Positions 21,371-29,647 of a stretch of 64,000 nucleotides of DNA are shown piece after piece. A program made the translations under genes and the position numbers. The stretch's first letter is position 1, and each line of letters begins with the position of its first letter. Below the pieces are notes generated by a model that worked only from the letters and a program-made list of their open reading frames with translations, ran no database searches and had not been told where the DNA came from. Source of the stretch: Bacillota bacterium (lineage in GTDB: Bacteria; Bacillota; Clostridia; Peptostreptococcales; Anaerovoracaceae); contig JAQXGH010000050.1 of assembly GCA_029006195.1 (NCBI GenBank), positions 44,900 through 108,899 on the forward strand, given 5' to 3'.

Positions 21371-21443
21371 AGGCAAAACTGGCGAAAGCCAGTGACGCAA
21401 AGCCAAAGGGTCTAAGGCGTAATGCTATGACAGCCGGTTGCCG
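21371..21443 (+). promoter_or_regulatory. Cyclic di-GMP-I (GEMM-I) riboswitch aptamer
   Basis: aggcaaaactggcGAAAgccagtgacgcaaagccaaagggtctaagg...ctatgacagccggttgccg: GAAA-tetraloop stem, GACGCAAAGCC core, GGGTCTAA and CAGCCGGTTGCC all present. Confidence 0.92.
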
Positions 21444-21487
21444 CATAATCATCTGTGTTAGGATGATGTATTTCCTATGGGAATGTT

Positions 21488-21521
21488 GCAACCGTTGATA
21501 GGCTTTTATCAACGGTTTTTT
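21488..21521 (+). terminator. Intrinsic terminator (expression platform of the c-di-GMP riboswitch)
   Basis: aaccgttgata(21490-21500)/tatcaacggtt(21507-21517) plus T-tract; gcaaccg(21488-21494) can instead pair with aptamer cggttgc(21435-21441). Confidence 0.85.
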
Positions 21522-21538
21522 ATTGGGAGGAAAACAAA

Positions 21539-22507
21539 ATGTTTAAGAAGAAAAGCACGAAAATCGGTATTACAGCAATGCTGGTTCTGACTATGATGTT
21601 CTCCTTAGTAGGAGGCTTTTCGGTATATCAGAACAACCTGACAAACAGCATACCTGATAAGCTTTATGTTGAAGGCGATGTGGTTCAGATTTCTGATGCA
21701 CCAGTTCCAATGGGCAAGGTAAAAGTCAAGACAACTAAGAAAACAAAGACAAAGACTAAAACTATTAAGCTTGAAGCCAAGTCGGAATTTACTTACACAG
21801 TAAAGATGGATCCGGTTGTTACAGTAACTTATTCATCATCAGAAAAGAAGGGCAAGACAACAGATGTCAAGACAGAAGTAACTGTAACAGTAACAGAGAA
21901 GTATAAGAAAAAGTCAAATAAGAAGAAGGTAACTACAAAGACAGTAACCAAGACTACTAAGACAACATATGCAACACCTCCTAAGACTTTAGTAGTACCG
22001 GAAGCAGAAGCTAAAGAGCAGCCTGCAGAAGAAATTGTAAGTGCACCTGCACTTTCTGATATCAGAAGAATGGCTCCATTAGCAAATGAAAACGTTCTTT
22101 CAGCTTTCGAAGAACTGGGATTCAAGGTTGTAGTAAACCCTTCAGTAAGCTATGAAGGTCGTCTGCAAGGCGAAAGCAGAACGCTTACATTAAAAGCTGC
22201 CAATGACAACGTTTATCATGAGCTGGGACATTTCATTGCATTCGTAGCTGGAAATGTTGATACAAGTTCAGCTTTTAAGGATATATATAGCAGAGAAAAG
22301 AGTAAGTACACAGGTAGAAATCCATCATATGTTCTCAAAGATTCAGAAGAATACTTCGCAGAATCATATCGTAATTATATCCTTGATGGAGATAATCTCC
22401 TTAAAGAAAGACCAGAAACATATGCATTCATCGAAAGCAGCGTAGCTAAGATCAATGCTAACCAGGTTTCAAAAATTAAGATGGTCTTCAGTAGCATTTG
22501 GAAATAA
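21539..22507 (+). CDS. Secreted zinc metalloprotease, Pro-Pro endopeptidase (PPEP)/anthrax lethal-factor-like fold, with a Lys/Thr-rich N-terminal region
   Basis: Signal-like N-terminus; VYHELGHFIAFVAG (HExxH), SSAFKDIYSREKSKY, SEEYFAESYRNYIL, ETYAFIESSV resemble the C-terminal half of PPEP-1 as recalled. Confidence 0.82.
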   Translation: MFKKKSTKIGITAMLVLTMMFSLVGGFSVYQNNLTNSIPDKLYVEGDVVQISDAPVPMGKVKVKTTKKTKTKTKTIKLEAKSEFTYTVKMDPVVTVTYSSSEKKGKTTDVKTEVTVTVTEKYKKKSNKKKVTTKTVTKTTKTTYATPPKTLVVPEAEAKEQPAEEIVSAPALSDIRRMAPLANENVLSAFEELGFKVVVNPSVSYEGRLQGESRTLTLKAANDNVYHELGHFIAFVAGNVDTSSAFKDIYSREKSKYTGRNPSYVLKDSEEYFAESYRNYILDGDNLLKERPETYAFIESSVAKINANQVSKIKMVFSSIWK

Positions 22508-22539
22508 GCATAGCGAACAAATAATAACCAACCCTAAAG

Positions 22540-22571
22540 CGGGAAATCTGAGTTTTCGGATTTCCCGTTTT
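22540..22571 (+). terminator. Rho-independent terminator after the metalloprotease gene
   Basis: cgggaaatc...gatttcccg followed by TTTT. Confidence 0.8.
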
Positions 22572-22602
22572 AGTATTTACAAGTAAGGCTAACAGTTGTA
22601 AA

Positions 22603-22669
22603 ATATCTACCGTATGAGCGGAGGGTATTCTTATCAAGAAACTGTACCGGCAAACTTAATATGGGATAG
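22603..22669 (+). promoter_or_regulatory. Tandem hairpins in the pan-operon 5' leader (candidate Pan RNA motif)
   Basis: Hairpin 1 atatctaccg(22603-22612)/cggagggtat(22619-22628) with an A-A mismatch; hairpin 2 ctgt-A-cc(22642-22648)/gg-atag(22664-22669) with a bulged A; both carry TACCG; upstream of DUF2520-panBCD. Confidence 0.4.
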
Positions 22670-22723
22670 ACTTCCGATAAAGCTGGAAATGAATATTAGC
22701 ATCAGATTGGAATAGGTGATTTG

Positions 22724-23572
22724 ATGATAAAAACAGGTTTTATTGGGGCGGGAAAAGTTGGGTTTTCCCTTGGTAAATTTTTTTCAGAAGGCGAAATTCA
22801 GGTGACCGGATATTACGATAGGCACCGAGAATCAGCACAAGAAGCTGCTGAGTTTACTAATAGCAAATGCTACGACAGTATCGAAGAAATAGTACGAAGT
22901 AGTGATGCGATATTCTTAACAGTTCCAGATGGTCTGATAACAGAAGTCTACGAATCCCTTAAAGATTATGATATTAGAAATAAACAGATTTGCCATTGCA
23001 GTGGTGCTATGTCGGCTGGAGAAGCATTTCCCGGTATCGGCAGTGAAGGTGCCGAAGGCTATTCAATACATCCGCTATTCCCAGTCAGTAATAAGCTGAC
23101 AGTGTACAGGGAATTAGGGGATGCTTTTTTTTGCATCGAAGGTACGGATGAAGCGGGGCTTATGCTTTGGAAGCAAAGGCTAGAAGCCCTTGGCCCTAAA
23201 GTCCAGATGATATCAGGTGAAAAGAAAAGCAAATATCATGCGGCGTGCGCTATATCAAGTAACCTTGTGTGTGCGCTTATTGACAAGAGCGTGGAGCTTT
23301 TGCAGGACTGTGGCTTTACTGAAGAAGGTGCACTTGAAGCGCTGGAGCCTTTGGTAATGAGTAATGTGAAACACCTTGTCGAAGACGGCGCGGTGAAGGC
23401 ACTTACAGGTCCGCTGGAGCGCGGAGACGCAGGAACGATTAAGAAACACTTATCGGTGATAGGAGATACGGGTCTTTATGTTGAGGCCTCAAAGAGATTG
23501 ATTAGCATTGCATCAAAGAAAAACCCGGATAGGGACTATAGTGAGATTAGAGAACTTTTGAAAAAGGAGTAA
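22724..23572 (+). CDS. Rossmann-like/DUF2520 protein, probable PanG-type 2-dehydropantoate reductase
   Basis: KTGFIGAGKVGFSLGKFFSEGEIQVTGYYDR; heads the panBCD operon with a 3-nt gap to panB. Confidence 0.8.
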   Translation: MIKTGFIGAGKVGFSLGKFFSEGEIQVTGYYDRHRESAQEAAEFTNSKCYDSIEEIVRSSDAIFLTVPDGLITEVYESLKDYDIRNKQICHCSGAMSAGEAFPGIGSEGAEGYSIHPLFPVSNKLTVYRELGDAFFCIEGTDEAGLMLWKQRLEALGPKVQMISGEKKSKYHAACAISSNLVCALIDKSVELLQDCGFTEEGALEALEPLVMSNVKHLVEDGAVKALTGPLERGDAGTIKKHLSVIGDTGLYVEASKRLISIASKKNPDRDYSEIRELLKKE

Positions 23573-23575
23573 AAA

Positions 23576-24424
23576 ATGGCAAGAAACACTGTTAACACAC
23601 TGCTCAAGCTGAAGCAGGAAGGAAAGAAGATTTCTCAGGTAACATGTTATGACTATTCAACTGCACGTCTTGTTGATGCAGCTGGAATAGATACTATTCT
23701 TGTTGGAGATAGCCTGGGAATGGTTATGCAGGGTTATGAAAACACTCTCCCTGTAACAATGGAAGAAATGATCATTTACGGCAGAAGCGTTGTACGTGGC
23801 GCACAGAATGCGTTTGTAGTAATCGATATGCCATTTATGTCATACCAGTGCTCAGTGGAACAGGCTGTAATGAACGCAGGCAGACTGATCAAGGAAACTG
23901 GTGCCAACGCAGTTAAGCTGGAAGGCGGCGTGGCAGTAGCACCACAGATCAAGGCTATCGTTGATTCAGGCATTCCTGTTTGCGGACACATCGGAATGAC
24001 ACCGCAGTCATGCAATCTCATGAGCGGATTCAAGGTTCAGGGTAAGAGCGAAGCAAATGCTGAAAGAATCATGCAGGATGCTTTCGCAGTTCAGGAAGCT
24101 GGCGCATTCATGATGGTTATCGAATGTGTACCTCCTAAACTTTCTGCTCTGATTTCAAAGAAGATGCATCTGATCACTATCGGCATCGGTGCAGGCGCTG
24201 GCTGTGATGGACAGGTTCTGGTTAATCAGGATATGACTCAGATGAACGGTGACTTCCTGCCAAAGTTCTGCAAGCACTTCGGTAATGTGGGAGACGCACT
24301 TATCGCTGCATATAAGGCATATGATGAAGAAGTTAAGGCAGGAACATTCCCTGATGAACAGCATTCATTCCCTAAGAGCGAATGTCCAGAAGAGTTCCTC
24401 AAAGTGTTAGACGAAAGATATTAA
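23576..24424 (+). CDS. panB: 3-methyl-2-oxobutanoate hydroxymethyltransferase
   Basis: VTCYDYSTARLVDAAGIDTILVGDSLGMVMQGYENTLPVTMEEMIIYGRSVVRGA. Confidence 0.97.
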   Translation: MARNTVNTLLKLKQEGKKISQVTCYDYSTARLVDAAGIDTILVGDSLGMVMQGYENTLPVTMEEMIIYGRSVVRGAQNAFVVIDMPFMSYQCSVEQAVMNAGRLIKETGANAVKLEGGVAVAPQIKAIVDSGIPVCGHIGMTPQSCNLMSGFKVQGKSEANAERIMQDAFAVQEAGAFMMVIECVPPKLSALISKKMHLITIGIGAGAGCDGQVLVNQDMTQMNGDFLPKFCKHFGNVGDALIAAYKAYDEEVKAGTFPDEQHSFPKSECPEEFLKVLDERY

Positions 24425-24451
24425 TTTACATATAAGAAGGAGACTTTAGAA

Positions 24452-25309
24452 ATGATCGTAGCAAAGACAATAGCAGAAGTTAGACAGCAGGTTAGAGAAT
24501 GGAAGGCTGAAGGTCTGGTAGTAGGTCTGGTTCCTACAATGGGATACCTCCATGAAGGTCACGCTAGCCTGGTTGATAAGGCAGTTTCAATGTGCGACAG
24601 AGTAGTAGCATCAGACTTCGTTAACCCTACACAGTTCGGACCTGGCGAAGACTTAGAGGCTTATCCTAGAGATTTCGAAAGAGACTGCAAGCTCCTGGAA
24701 GAACACGGCTGCAACATGGTATTCTACCCATCAGTTGACGAAATGTATCCAGATGGAAACGGCAGCCAGGACACATACGTTGAAATTCTGAACGATATGC
24801 CTAAGGGCCTTTGCGGAAAGACTCGCCCAACACACTTCAGAGGCGTTTGCACAGTAGTAAGCAAGCTCTTCAACATCGTAACTCCTGATAAGGCTTTCTT
24901 CGGTCAGAAGGATGCTCAGCAGCTGGCGATCATCAAGAGAATGGTTCGCGATATGTCATACGGTATCGAAATCATCGGTTGCCCTATCGTTCGTGAAGAT
25001 GATGGCCTAGCAAAGTCTTCAAGAAACACTTATCTGAGCGCTGAAGAAAGAACTGCAGCTCTGGTTCTCTCAAGATCAGTTAGACTTGGCCAGCAGATGG
25101 TAGCAGATGGCGAAAAGTCAACAGCTAAGGTCGTAGCAGCTATGGTAGAAATGATCGAAGCAGAACCTCTCGCTAAGATCGACTACGTTCAGGCAGTAAA
25201 CAATTTCGATATGTCACCAGCTGAAAACTTCGAAGGCAGCGTGCTGGTTGCTATGGCAGTTTATGTTGGAAAGACTAGACTTTTAGATAACTTTATTATT
25301 GAAGCGTAA
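24452..25309 (+). CDS. panC: Pantothenate synthetase
   Basis: GLVPTMGYLHEGHASLVDKA; VNPTQFGPGEDLEAYPRDFERD; FFGQKDAQQLAIIKRMV. Confidence 0.97.
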   Translation: MIVAKTIAEVRQQVREWKAEGLVVGLVPTMGYLHEGHASLVDKAVSMCDRVVASDFVNPTQFGPGEDLEAYPRDFERDCKLLEEHGCNMVFYPSVDEMYPDGNGSQDTYVEILNDMPKGLCGKTRPTHFRGVCTVVSKLFNIVTPDKAFFGQKDAQQLAIIKRMVRDMSYGIEIIGCPIVREDDGLAKSSRNTYLSAEERTAALVLSRSVRLGQQMVADGEKSTAKVVAAMVEMIEAEPLAKIDYVQAVNNFDMSPAENFEGSVLVAMAVYVGKTRLLDNFIIEA

Positions 25310-25374
25310 TTTAGCGATTCACAGTAAGATGTTGTACAACATTAGTAAAAGTAAAAAGGGAGACAAGACAAAAA

Positions 25375-25764
25375 ATGACAGTAAATATGTTAAAGGCAAA
25401 GATCCACAGAGCTACAGTTAAGCAGGCAGAACTGGATTACGTTGGTTCAATCACAATCGACATGGATCTTATGGACGCAGCTGGTATCTACGAATACGAA
25501 AAGGTTCAGATTGTTGACATCGACAACGGCAGCCGTTTTGAAACTTACACTATCGCAGGCGAAAGAGGTTCAGGCATGATTTGCCTCAACGGCGCAGCAG
25601 CAAGATGCGTGAGCGTAAACGATAAGATCATCATCATGGCATATGCACAGCTGACTCCAGAAGAAGTTAAGGATCATAAGCCACACGTAATCTTCGTAGA
25701 CGGCGACAATAAGCCAGAAAGAATTACAACATATGAAAAGCATGGGTTGCTCAAGGATATGTAG
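25375..25764 (+). CDS. panD: Aspartate 1-decarboxylase precursor
   Basis: [25 protein letters not shown] (YVGS self-cleavage context), [18 protein letters not shown]. Confidence 0.97.
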   Translation: MTVNMLKAKIHRATVKQAELDYVGSITIDMDLMDAAGIYEYEKVQIVDIDNGSRFETYTIAGERGSGMICLNGAAARCVSVNDKIIIMAYAQLTPEEVKDHKPHVIFVDGDNKPERITTYEKHGLLKDM

Positions 25765-25818
25765 TTTAGCCACTACCTCGTCCGAGCGAAATCACATACA
25801 CTCACTCATATAAAATAG

Positions 25819-25872
25819 AACCCTGAACAAACTCGCGAGATTTAATCTCGCTCAGACATGTTCAGGGTTTTG
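25819..25872 (+). terminator. Two-tier hairpin terminator after panD
   Basis: aaccctgaaca/tgttcagggtt outer stem with internal gcgagat/atctcgc hairpin, then TTTTGC. Confidence 0.7.
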
Positions 25873-25904
25873 CTCACAAGGTGAGTTGAATTCATATCTT
25901 GTTG

Positions 25905-25940
25905 TTAACCATTTTCAGCACCTTTTTTCAAAATGGTTAA
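25905..25940. repeat. Perfect 11-bp inverted repeat TTAACCATTTT...AAAATGGTTAA
   Basis: 25905-25915 and 25930-25940, 14-nt spacer; read directly. Confidence 0.85.
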
Positions 25941-26108
25941 TGATTCCGAGCTGGACTAACCAATATTTGAAGATTTAGCGTAAATGGCTAACCGGTTGCT
26001 ATGTGACTTTAACTAATTAGGATAAAGCGCTTGTATTTGGTTAATGATTATGTAATGTGTTAACTATTTTTAGAATAGTAGCAAATAATGGTTAGAGCAA
26101 TAAAGCAC

Positions 26109-26996
26109 TTAGATCCTAGTTAAGATATTATCACGAAGGAAGCTCTCTAGGTAACGTGAATCTAGAAGATCTTGCTCAAAAGTAAAAAATAAATTGTCTG
26201 ATGTGACCGCTCCAGAGTGTCGCATTACAAAAATTCGCTCACTAGCGTTGCTGCGGTAGTATGGGTCTGATGTCATTCCTTCGTGTTCGTGGACTAGTCT
26301 TTGACCGTCAAATGTTAGCGGGTTAAAATCCGGAAAGATTGTGATGGTGCCTTTAGATGCGTCGAAACGTCTCCATATGGAACCCCTTTGGTTCATCCAG
26401 CTGAGTTCTGGTGGCACGTTCCAGAAGCATAAGTTCCCGGAATATGAGTAAAGTCTTTTGCCGTGCCTATAATCTTTTGTTACTTCCACCAAGTATTCTA
26501 CCAAATCGAATACATCCATAGTCAATGCCATTTCATAGCGATAAGGTATGCCTAGTTTCTCATACATATTCCCAATTTTGCATTCCGATTTTGAGCGCAT
26601 TGCTATGCCCGATGATGTGATATGAATCAAATCTTCTTTGTGGGTTTGGTTTGATGGGAAAGTGTCATGCATCCACTTATACTGGCTTGGAGTCATCGTT
26701 ATTCTAGCCAAATCTAATCCTGCCTTTTCAAAGTTGGTAAGCATTTTGTTTCTTTGGGCATTCAATTTTATTAGCTTACCATCAGAAGTTTCTTCCATAA
26801 TCGCGATTTCATTTTTTATGTACTTCTTTCTGGCGAGTGCATATATTTTGTCTTGTTCTTTGTTGATGTTTTTTGCACCGCTTTCGGCTGTGTATTCTAC
26901 AAAGCTTGTATATTTAGACGAGTGTTTCACATGCAGCGCCCCCTCCGGCATGGCAGAAAGTTCACGGCGCAGCTGCTCTAATTTTTTCTTGTTCAT
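26109..26996 (-). CDS. Uncharacterised protein with PD-(D/E)XK-nuclease-like C-terminal motifs
   Basis: MRSKSECKIGNMYEKLGIPYRYE ... ITIFPDFNPLTFDGQRLVHEHEGMTSDPYYRSNASERIFVMRHSG ... NLFFTFEQDL: E, PDF and E-H-x-G spacing as in endonuclease-fold proteins; ATG at 26996 fits the GGGGG SD. Confidence 0.6.
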   Translation of the reverse strand: MNKKKLEQLRRELSAMPEGALHVKHSSKYTSFVEYTAESGAKNINKEQDKIYALARKKYIKNEIAIMEETSDGKLIKLNAQRNKMLTNFEKAGLDLARITMTPSQYKWMHDTFPSNQTHKEDLIHITSSGIAMRSKSECKIGNMYEKLGIPYRYEMALTMDVFDLVEYLVEVTKDYRHGKRLYSYSGNLCFWNVPPELSWMNQRGSIWRRFDASKGTITIFPDFNPLTFDGQRLVHEHEGMTSDPYYRSNASERIFVMRHSGAVTSDNLFFTFEQDLLDSRYLESFLRDNILTRI

Positions 26997-27011
26997 AATC
27001 ACAAAACCCCC

Positions 27012-27031
27012 TGTGATATATCAATATCACA
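27012..27031. promoter_or_regulatory. Perfect 8-bp-arm palindrome at the nuclease-like gene promoter
   Basis: tgtgatat-atca-atatcaca; overlaps the -10 region of a minus-strand TTGCCA-17-TATTGA candidate promoter. Confidence 0.5.
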
Positions 27032-27136
27032 ACTGGTAAAATATGGCAATAAGGGAACGGCTCAAATGTTGAAAAAAAGCCATTCCTGTAGTATACTTAA
27101 ATATCTACGGGAAAGTTAGAAAAGGCGGCTAAGCAT

Positions 27137-27390
27137 ATGAAAATATTCGTATACAGCTTAAGAGAATATGACGAGAGGGAGTTCTTTGACAGGTTCAGGA
27201 TTATACGCTTAAAGGTAAGATCGGCAGAGAACTTAGAGACTGCAAAGTAGGTGTTAATAGATCTATGGCAATTCTTAAAGCTTTTCCTAATGTGATAGTG
27301 ACTCCGCATATGGCTTTTTATACGGATGAAGCGGTTTCAAATATGGTTGAAAATTCAATAGTTGGAAGCCTTGAGTTTTTTGAAAGCTAA
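27137..27390 (+). pseudogene. Decayed D-2-hydroxyacid (D-lactate-type) dehydrogenase remnant
   Basis: Frame 2: MKIFVYSLREYDEREFFDRF (N-terminus); frame 1 from 27199: DYTLKGKIGRELRDCKVGV (middle) joined to AILKAFPNVIVTPHMAFYTDEAVSNMVENSIVGSLEFFES* (C-terminus); catalytic centre missing. Confidence 0.75.
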
Positions 27391-27452
27391 GGTTTACAAA
27401 CATATGTTCGCAGGTGTATACTTGGGCTATATTTAGAAACGGAGAATATTAA

Positions 27453-27971
27453 ATGAAGATTCTAGGAATTGACCCGGGATATGCGATCCTGGGATATGGC
27501 GTTCTGGAGAAGGTGGGCAACAGGTTTAGACCACTGACTTACGGATCGCTGACAACTGATAGGGATATGCCGATGCCGCAGAGGCTGGAGGTTCTATACA
27601 ACGGGCTCAGAGAGATTATCGAGGAGCAGAGGCCAGATGTGGCGAGCATAGAACAGCTTTACTTTAATAATAATGCGAAGACTGCTATCAATGTTGGGCA
27701 GGCTAGAGGTGTTGCGATTCTGGCATGTGTCAAGGGCGGTCTTGAGATCGCGGAGTATACGCCGCTGCAGATAAAGCAAGCACTTGTAGGCAACGGACGT
27801 GCTGAGAAGAAGCAGGTGCAGTTTATGGTTAAGACTATACTTAATCTTAAGGAAGTTCCTAAGCCGGACGATACTGCCGATGCGCTGGCAGCTGCAATTT
27901 GTCACGGACATGCAGCCGGAACGAGAGACAGAATGAAGGAAATTGAGAAGAGAATAAGACAGGGCCTATAA
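27453..27971 (+). CDS. ruvC: Holliday junction resolvase RuvC
   Basis: MKILGIDPGYAILGYGVLEK; SIEQLYFNNNAKTAINVGQARGV. Confidence 0.97.
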   Translation: MKILGIDPGYAILGYGVLEKVGNRFRPLTYGSLTTDRDMPMPQRLEVLYNGLREIIEEQRPDVASIEQLYFNNNAKTAINVGQARGVAILACVKGGLEIAEYTPLQIKQALVGNGRAEKKQVQFMVKTILNLKEVPKPDDTADALAAAICHGHAAGTRDRMKEIEKRIRQGL

Positions 27972-27983
27972 GGGGAAACCATA

Positions 27984-28580
27984 ATGATCGGATTTTTAAG
28001 AGGAATTCTCGCCGAGAAGGGCGATGGATATATAATAGTTGATGTTAACGGCGTGGGTTATGTTGTGAATGTACCTGCCAATACTAAGGCTTACTTAAGT
28101 CCTGTGGGACAGGAGGTAATGGTGCATACGATGATGATTGTCAGAGAGGATGACATGAGCCTTTTCGGATTTTCGGGAAAGGGCGAACTGGATGCCTTTA
28201 AGAAGCTCATCAGTGTTAACGGTGTAGGACCTAAGGCTGGTATATCGATCATGTCTGCTTTTACGCTGGATCAGCTGCAGCAGGCAATCGTTTTCGAGGA
28301 TTCTAAGACTTTGACTAAGGCTAACGGAATCGGTAAGAAGACAGCTGAGAGAATAGTTCTGGAACTTAAGGATAAGTTCTCTGCACCGGAAGGAAGCGCA
28401 GATGAAATCGGTGGAGATGATGCATTAATGCCTCAGCCAGACGGTAAGGCGGAAGCTATCAATGCTCTTATGGCTCTGGGCTACACTAGAGGAGAGGCTA
28501 CAAGCGCTCTGGCAGGTGTTAAGGATAAGGATCTCAGTACTGAAGAATACATTAAGCGTGCGCTTAAGAATTTGTTTTAA
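27984..28580 (+). CDS. ruvA: Holliday junction helicase subunit RuvA
   Basis: MIGFLRGILAEKGDGYIIVDVNGVGYVV; NGIGKKTAERIVLELKDK. Confidence 0.97.
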   Translation: MIGFLRGILAEKGDGYIIVDVNGVGYVVNVPANTKAYLSPVGQEVMVHTMMIVREDDMSLFGFSGKGELDAFKKLISVNGVGPKAGISIMSAFTLDQLQQAIVFEDSKTLTKANGIGKKTAERIVLELKDKFSAPEGSADEIGGDDALMPQPDGKAEAINALMALGYTRGEATSALAGVKDKDLSTEEYIKRALKNLF

Positions 28581-28602
28581 GTTTTAATTAAGAAGGATAG
28601 AT

Positions 28603-29646
28603 ATGGATTACGAAGAAAGAATTACAGCTGCAGAACTTGGTGAAGGTGAAGAGAGAAATGAGTTTTCCCTTCGTCCGCAGACACTTTCTGATTATATAGG
28701 TCAGAAGACTGCAGCGGGAAATCTTAAAATATTCATTGAAGCAGCCAAGCTTCGTGGCGAACCGCTGGATCACGTTCTTTTTTATGGGCCTCCAGGACTT
28801 GGTAAGACAACGCTGGCTGGAATTATAGCCAATGAAATGGGCGTTGATATCAGAATCACTTCAGGACCTGCTATCGAGAGAGCGGGAGATTTGGCAGCCA
28901 TACTTACTAACCTCAACGATAACGATGTACTCTTTATCGATGAAATACATAGATTAAACAGAGCTGTTGAAGAAGTTCTATATTCAGCAATGGAAGACTT
29001 CGCCCTGGATATTATTATCGGCAAGGGGCCATCGGCAAGATCCATTAGACTTGATATCGCCAAGTTTACTCTGGTTGGAGCGACAACTAGAGCCGGCAGC
29101 CTTAGTGCGCCTCTGCGTGACAGATTCGGCGTAAGCTGCAAGTTTGAAATGTACACACAGGATGAACTTGCTGAGATCATCAGGAGAACTGCAGGACTTC
29201 TTGGTGTAGAGGTGGATAATGAGTCAATTGCAGAGATGGCTAAGCGTTCCAGAGGAACACCTAGAATCGCTAATAGAATCCTTAAGAGAGTCAGAGACTT
29301 TTCACAGGTAAAGGGTAATGGTAATATAGACATCGACATTACTCGCCAGGCTCTTAATGCGCTGGGCGTTGACTATCTGGGTCTTGAACATCTGGATAGA
29401 GAGATTTTGAGAACGATAATAAACAGATTTGATGGAGGTCCTGTAGGTATAGATACTATCGCTGCTTCCATAGGAGAAGAGCGAGTTACTATCGAGGACG
29501 TGTATGAACCGTACCTCATACAGGCAGGCCTTCTTCATAGAACAAAGAAAGGACGTGTTGTTTCAGCTGAAGCGTACAGACATCTGGGAATCGAAACAGA
29601 TATGGATGACGATGATGACCAGCTGAAGATGGACATAGAAGATTAA
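28603..29646 (+). CDS. ruvB: Holliday junction helicase subunit RuvB
   Basis: [56 protein letters not shown]. Confidence 0.98.
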   Translation: MDYEERITAAELGEGEERNEFSLRPQTLSDYIGQKTAAGNLKIFIEAAKLRGEPLDHVLFYGPPGLGKTTLAGIIANEMGVDIRITSGPAIERAGDLAAILTNLNDNDVLFIDEIHRLNRAVEEVLYSAMEDFALDIIIGKGPSARSIRLDIAKFTLVGATTRAGSLSAPLRDRFGVSCKFEMYTQDELAEIIRRTAGLLGVEVDNESIAEMAKRSRGTPRIANRILKRVRDFSQVKGNGNIDIDITRQALNALGVDYLGLEHLDREILRTIINRFDGGPVGIDTIAASIGEERVTIEDVYEPYLIQAGLLHRTKKGRVVSAEAYRHLGIETDMDDDDDQLKMDIED

Positions 29647-29647
29647 A

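Noticed and set aside
28782-29339. 185-aa minus-strand ORF inside ruvB
   Set aside because: Antisense to a conserved gene; no recognisable protein features
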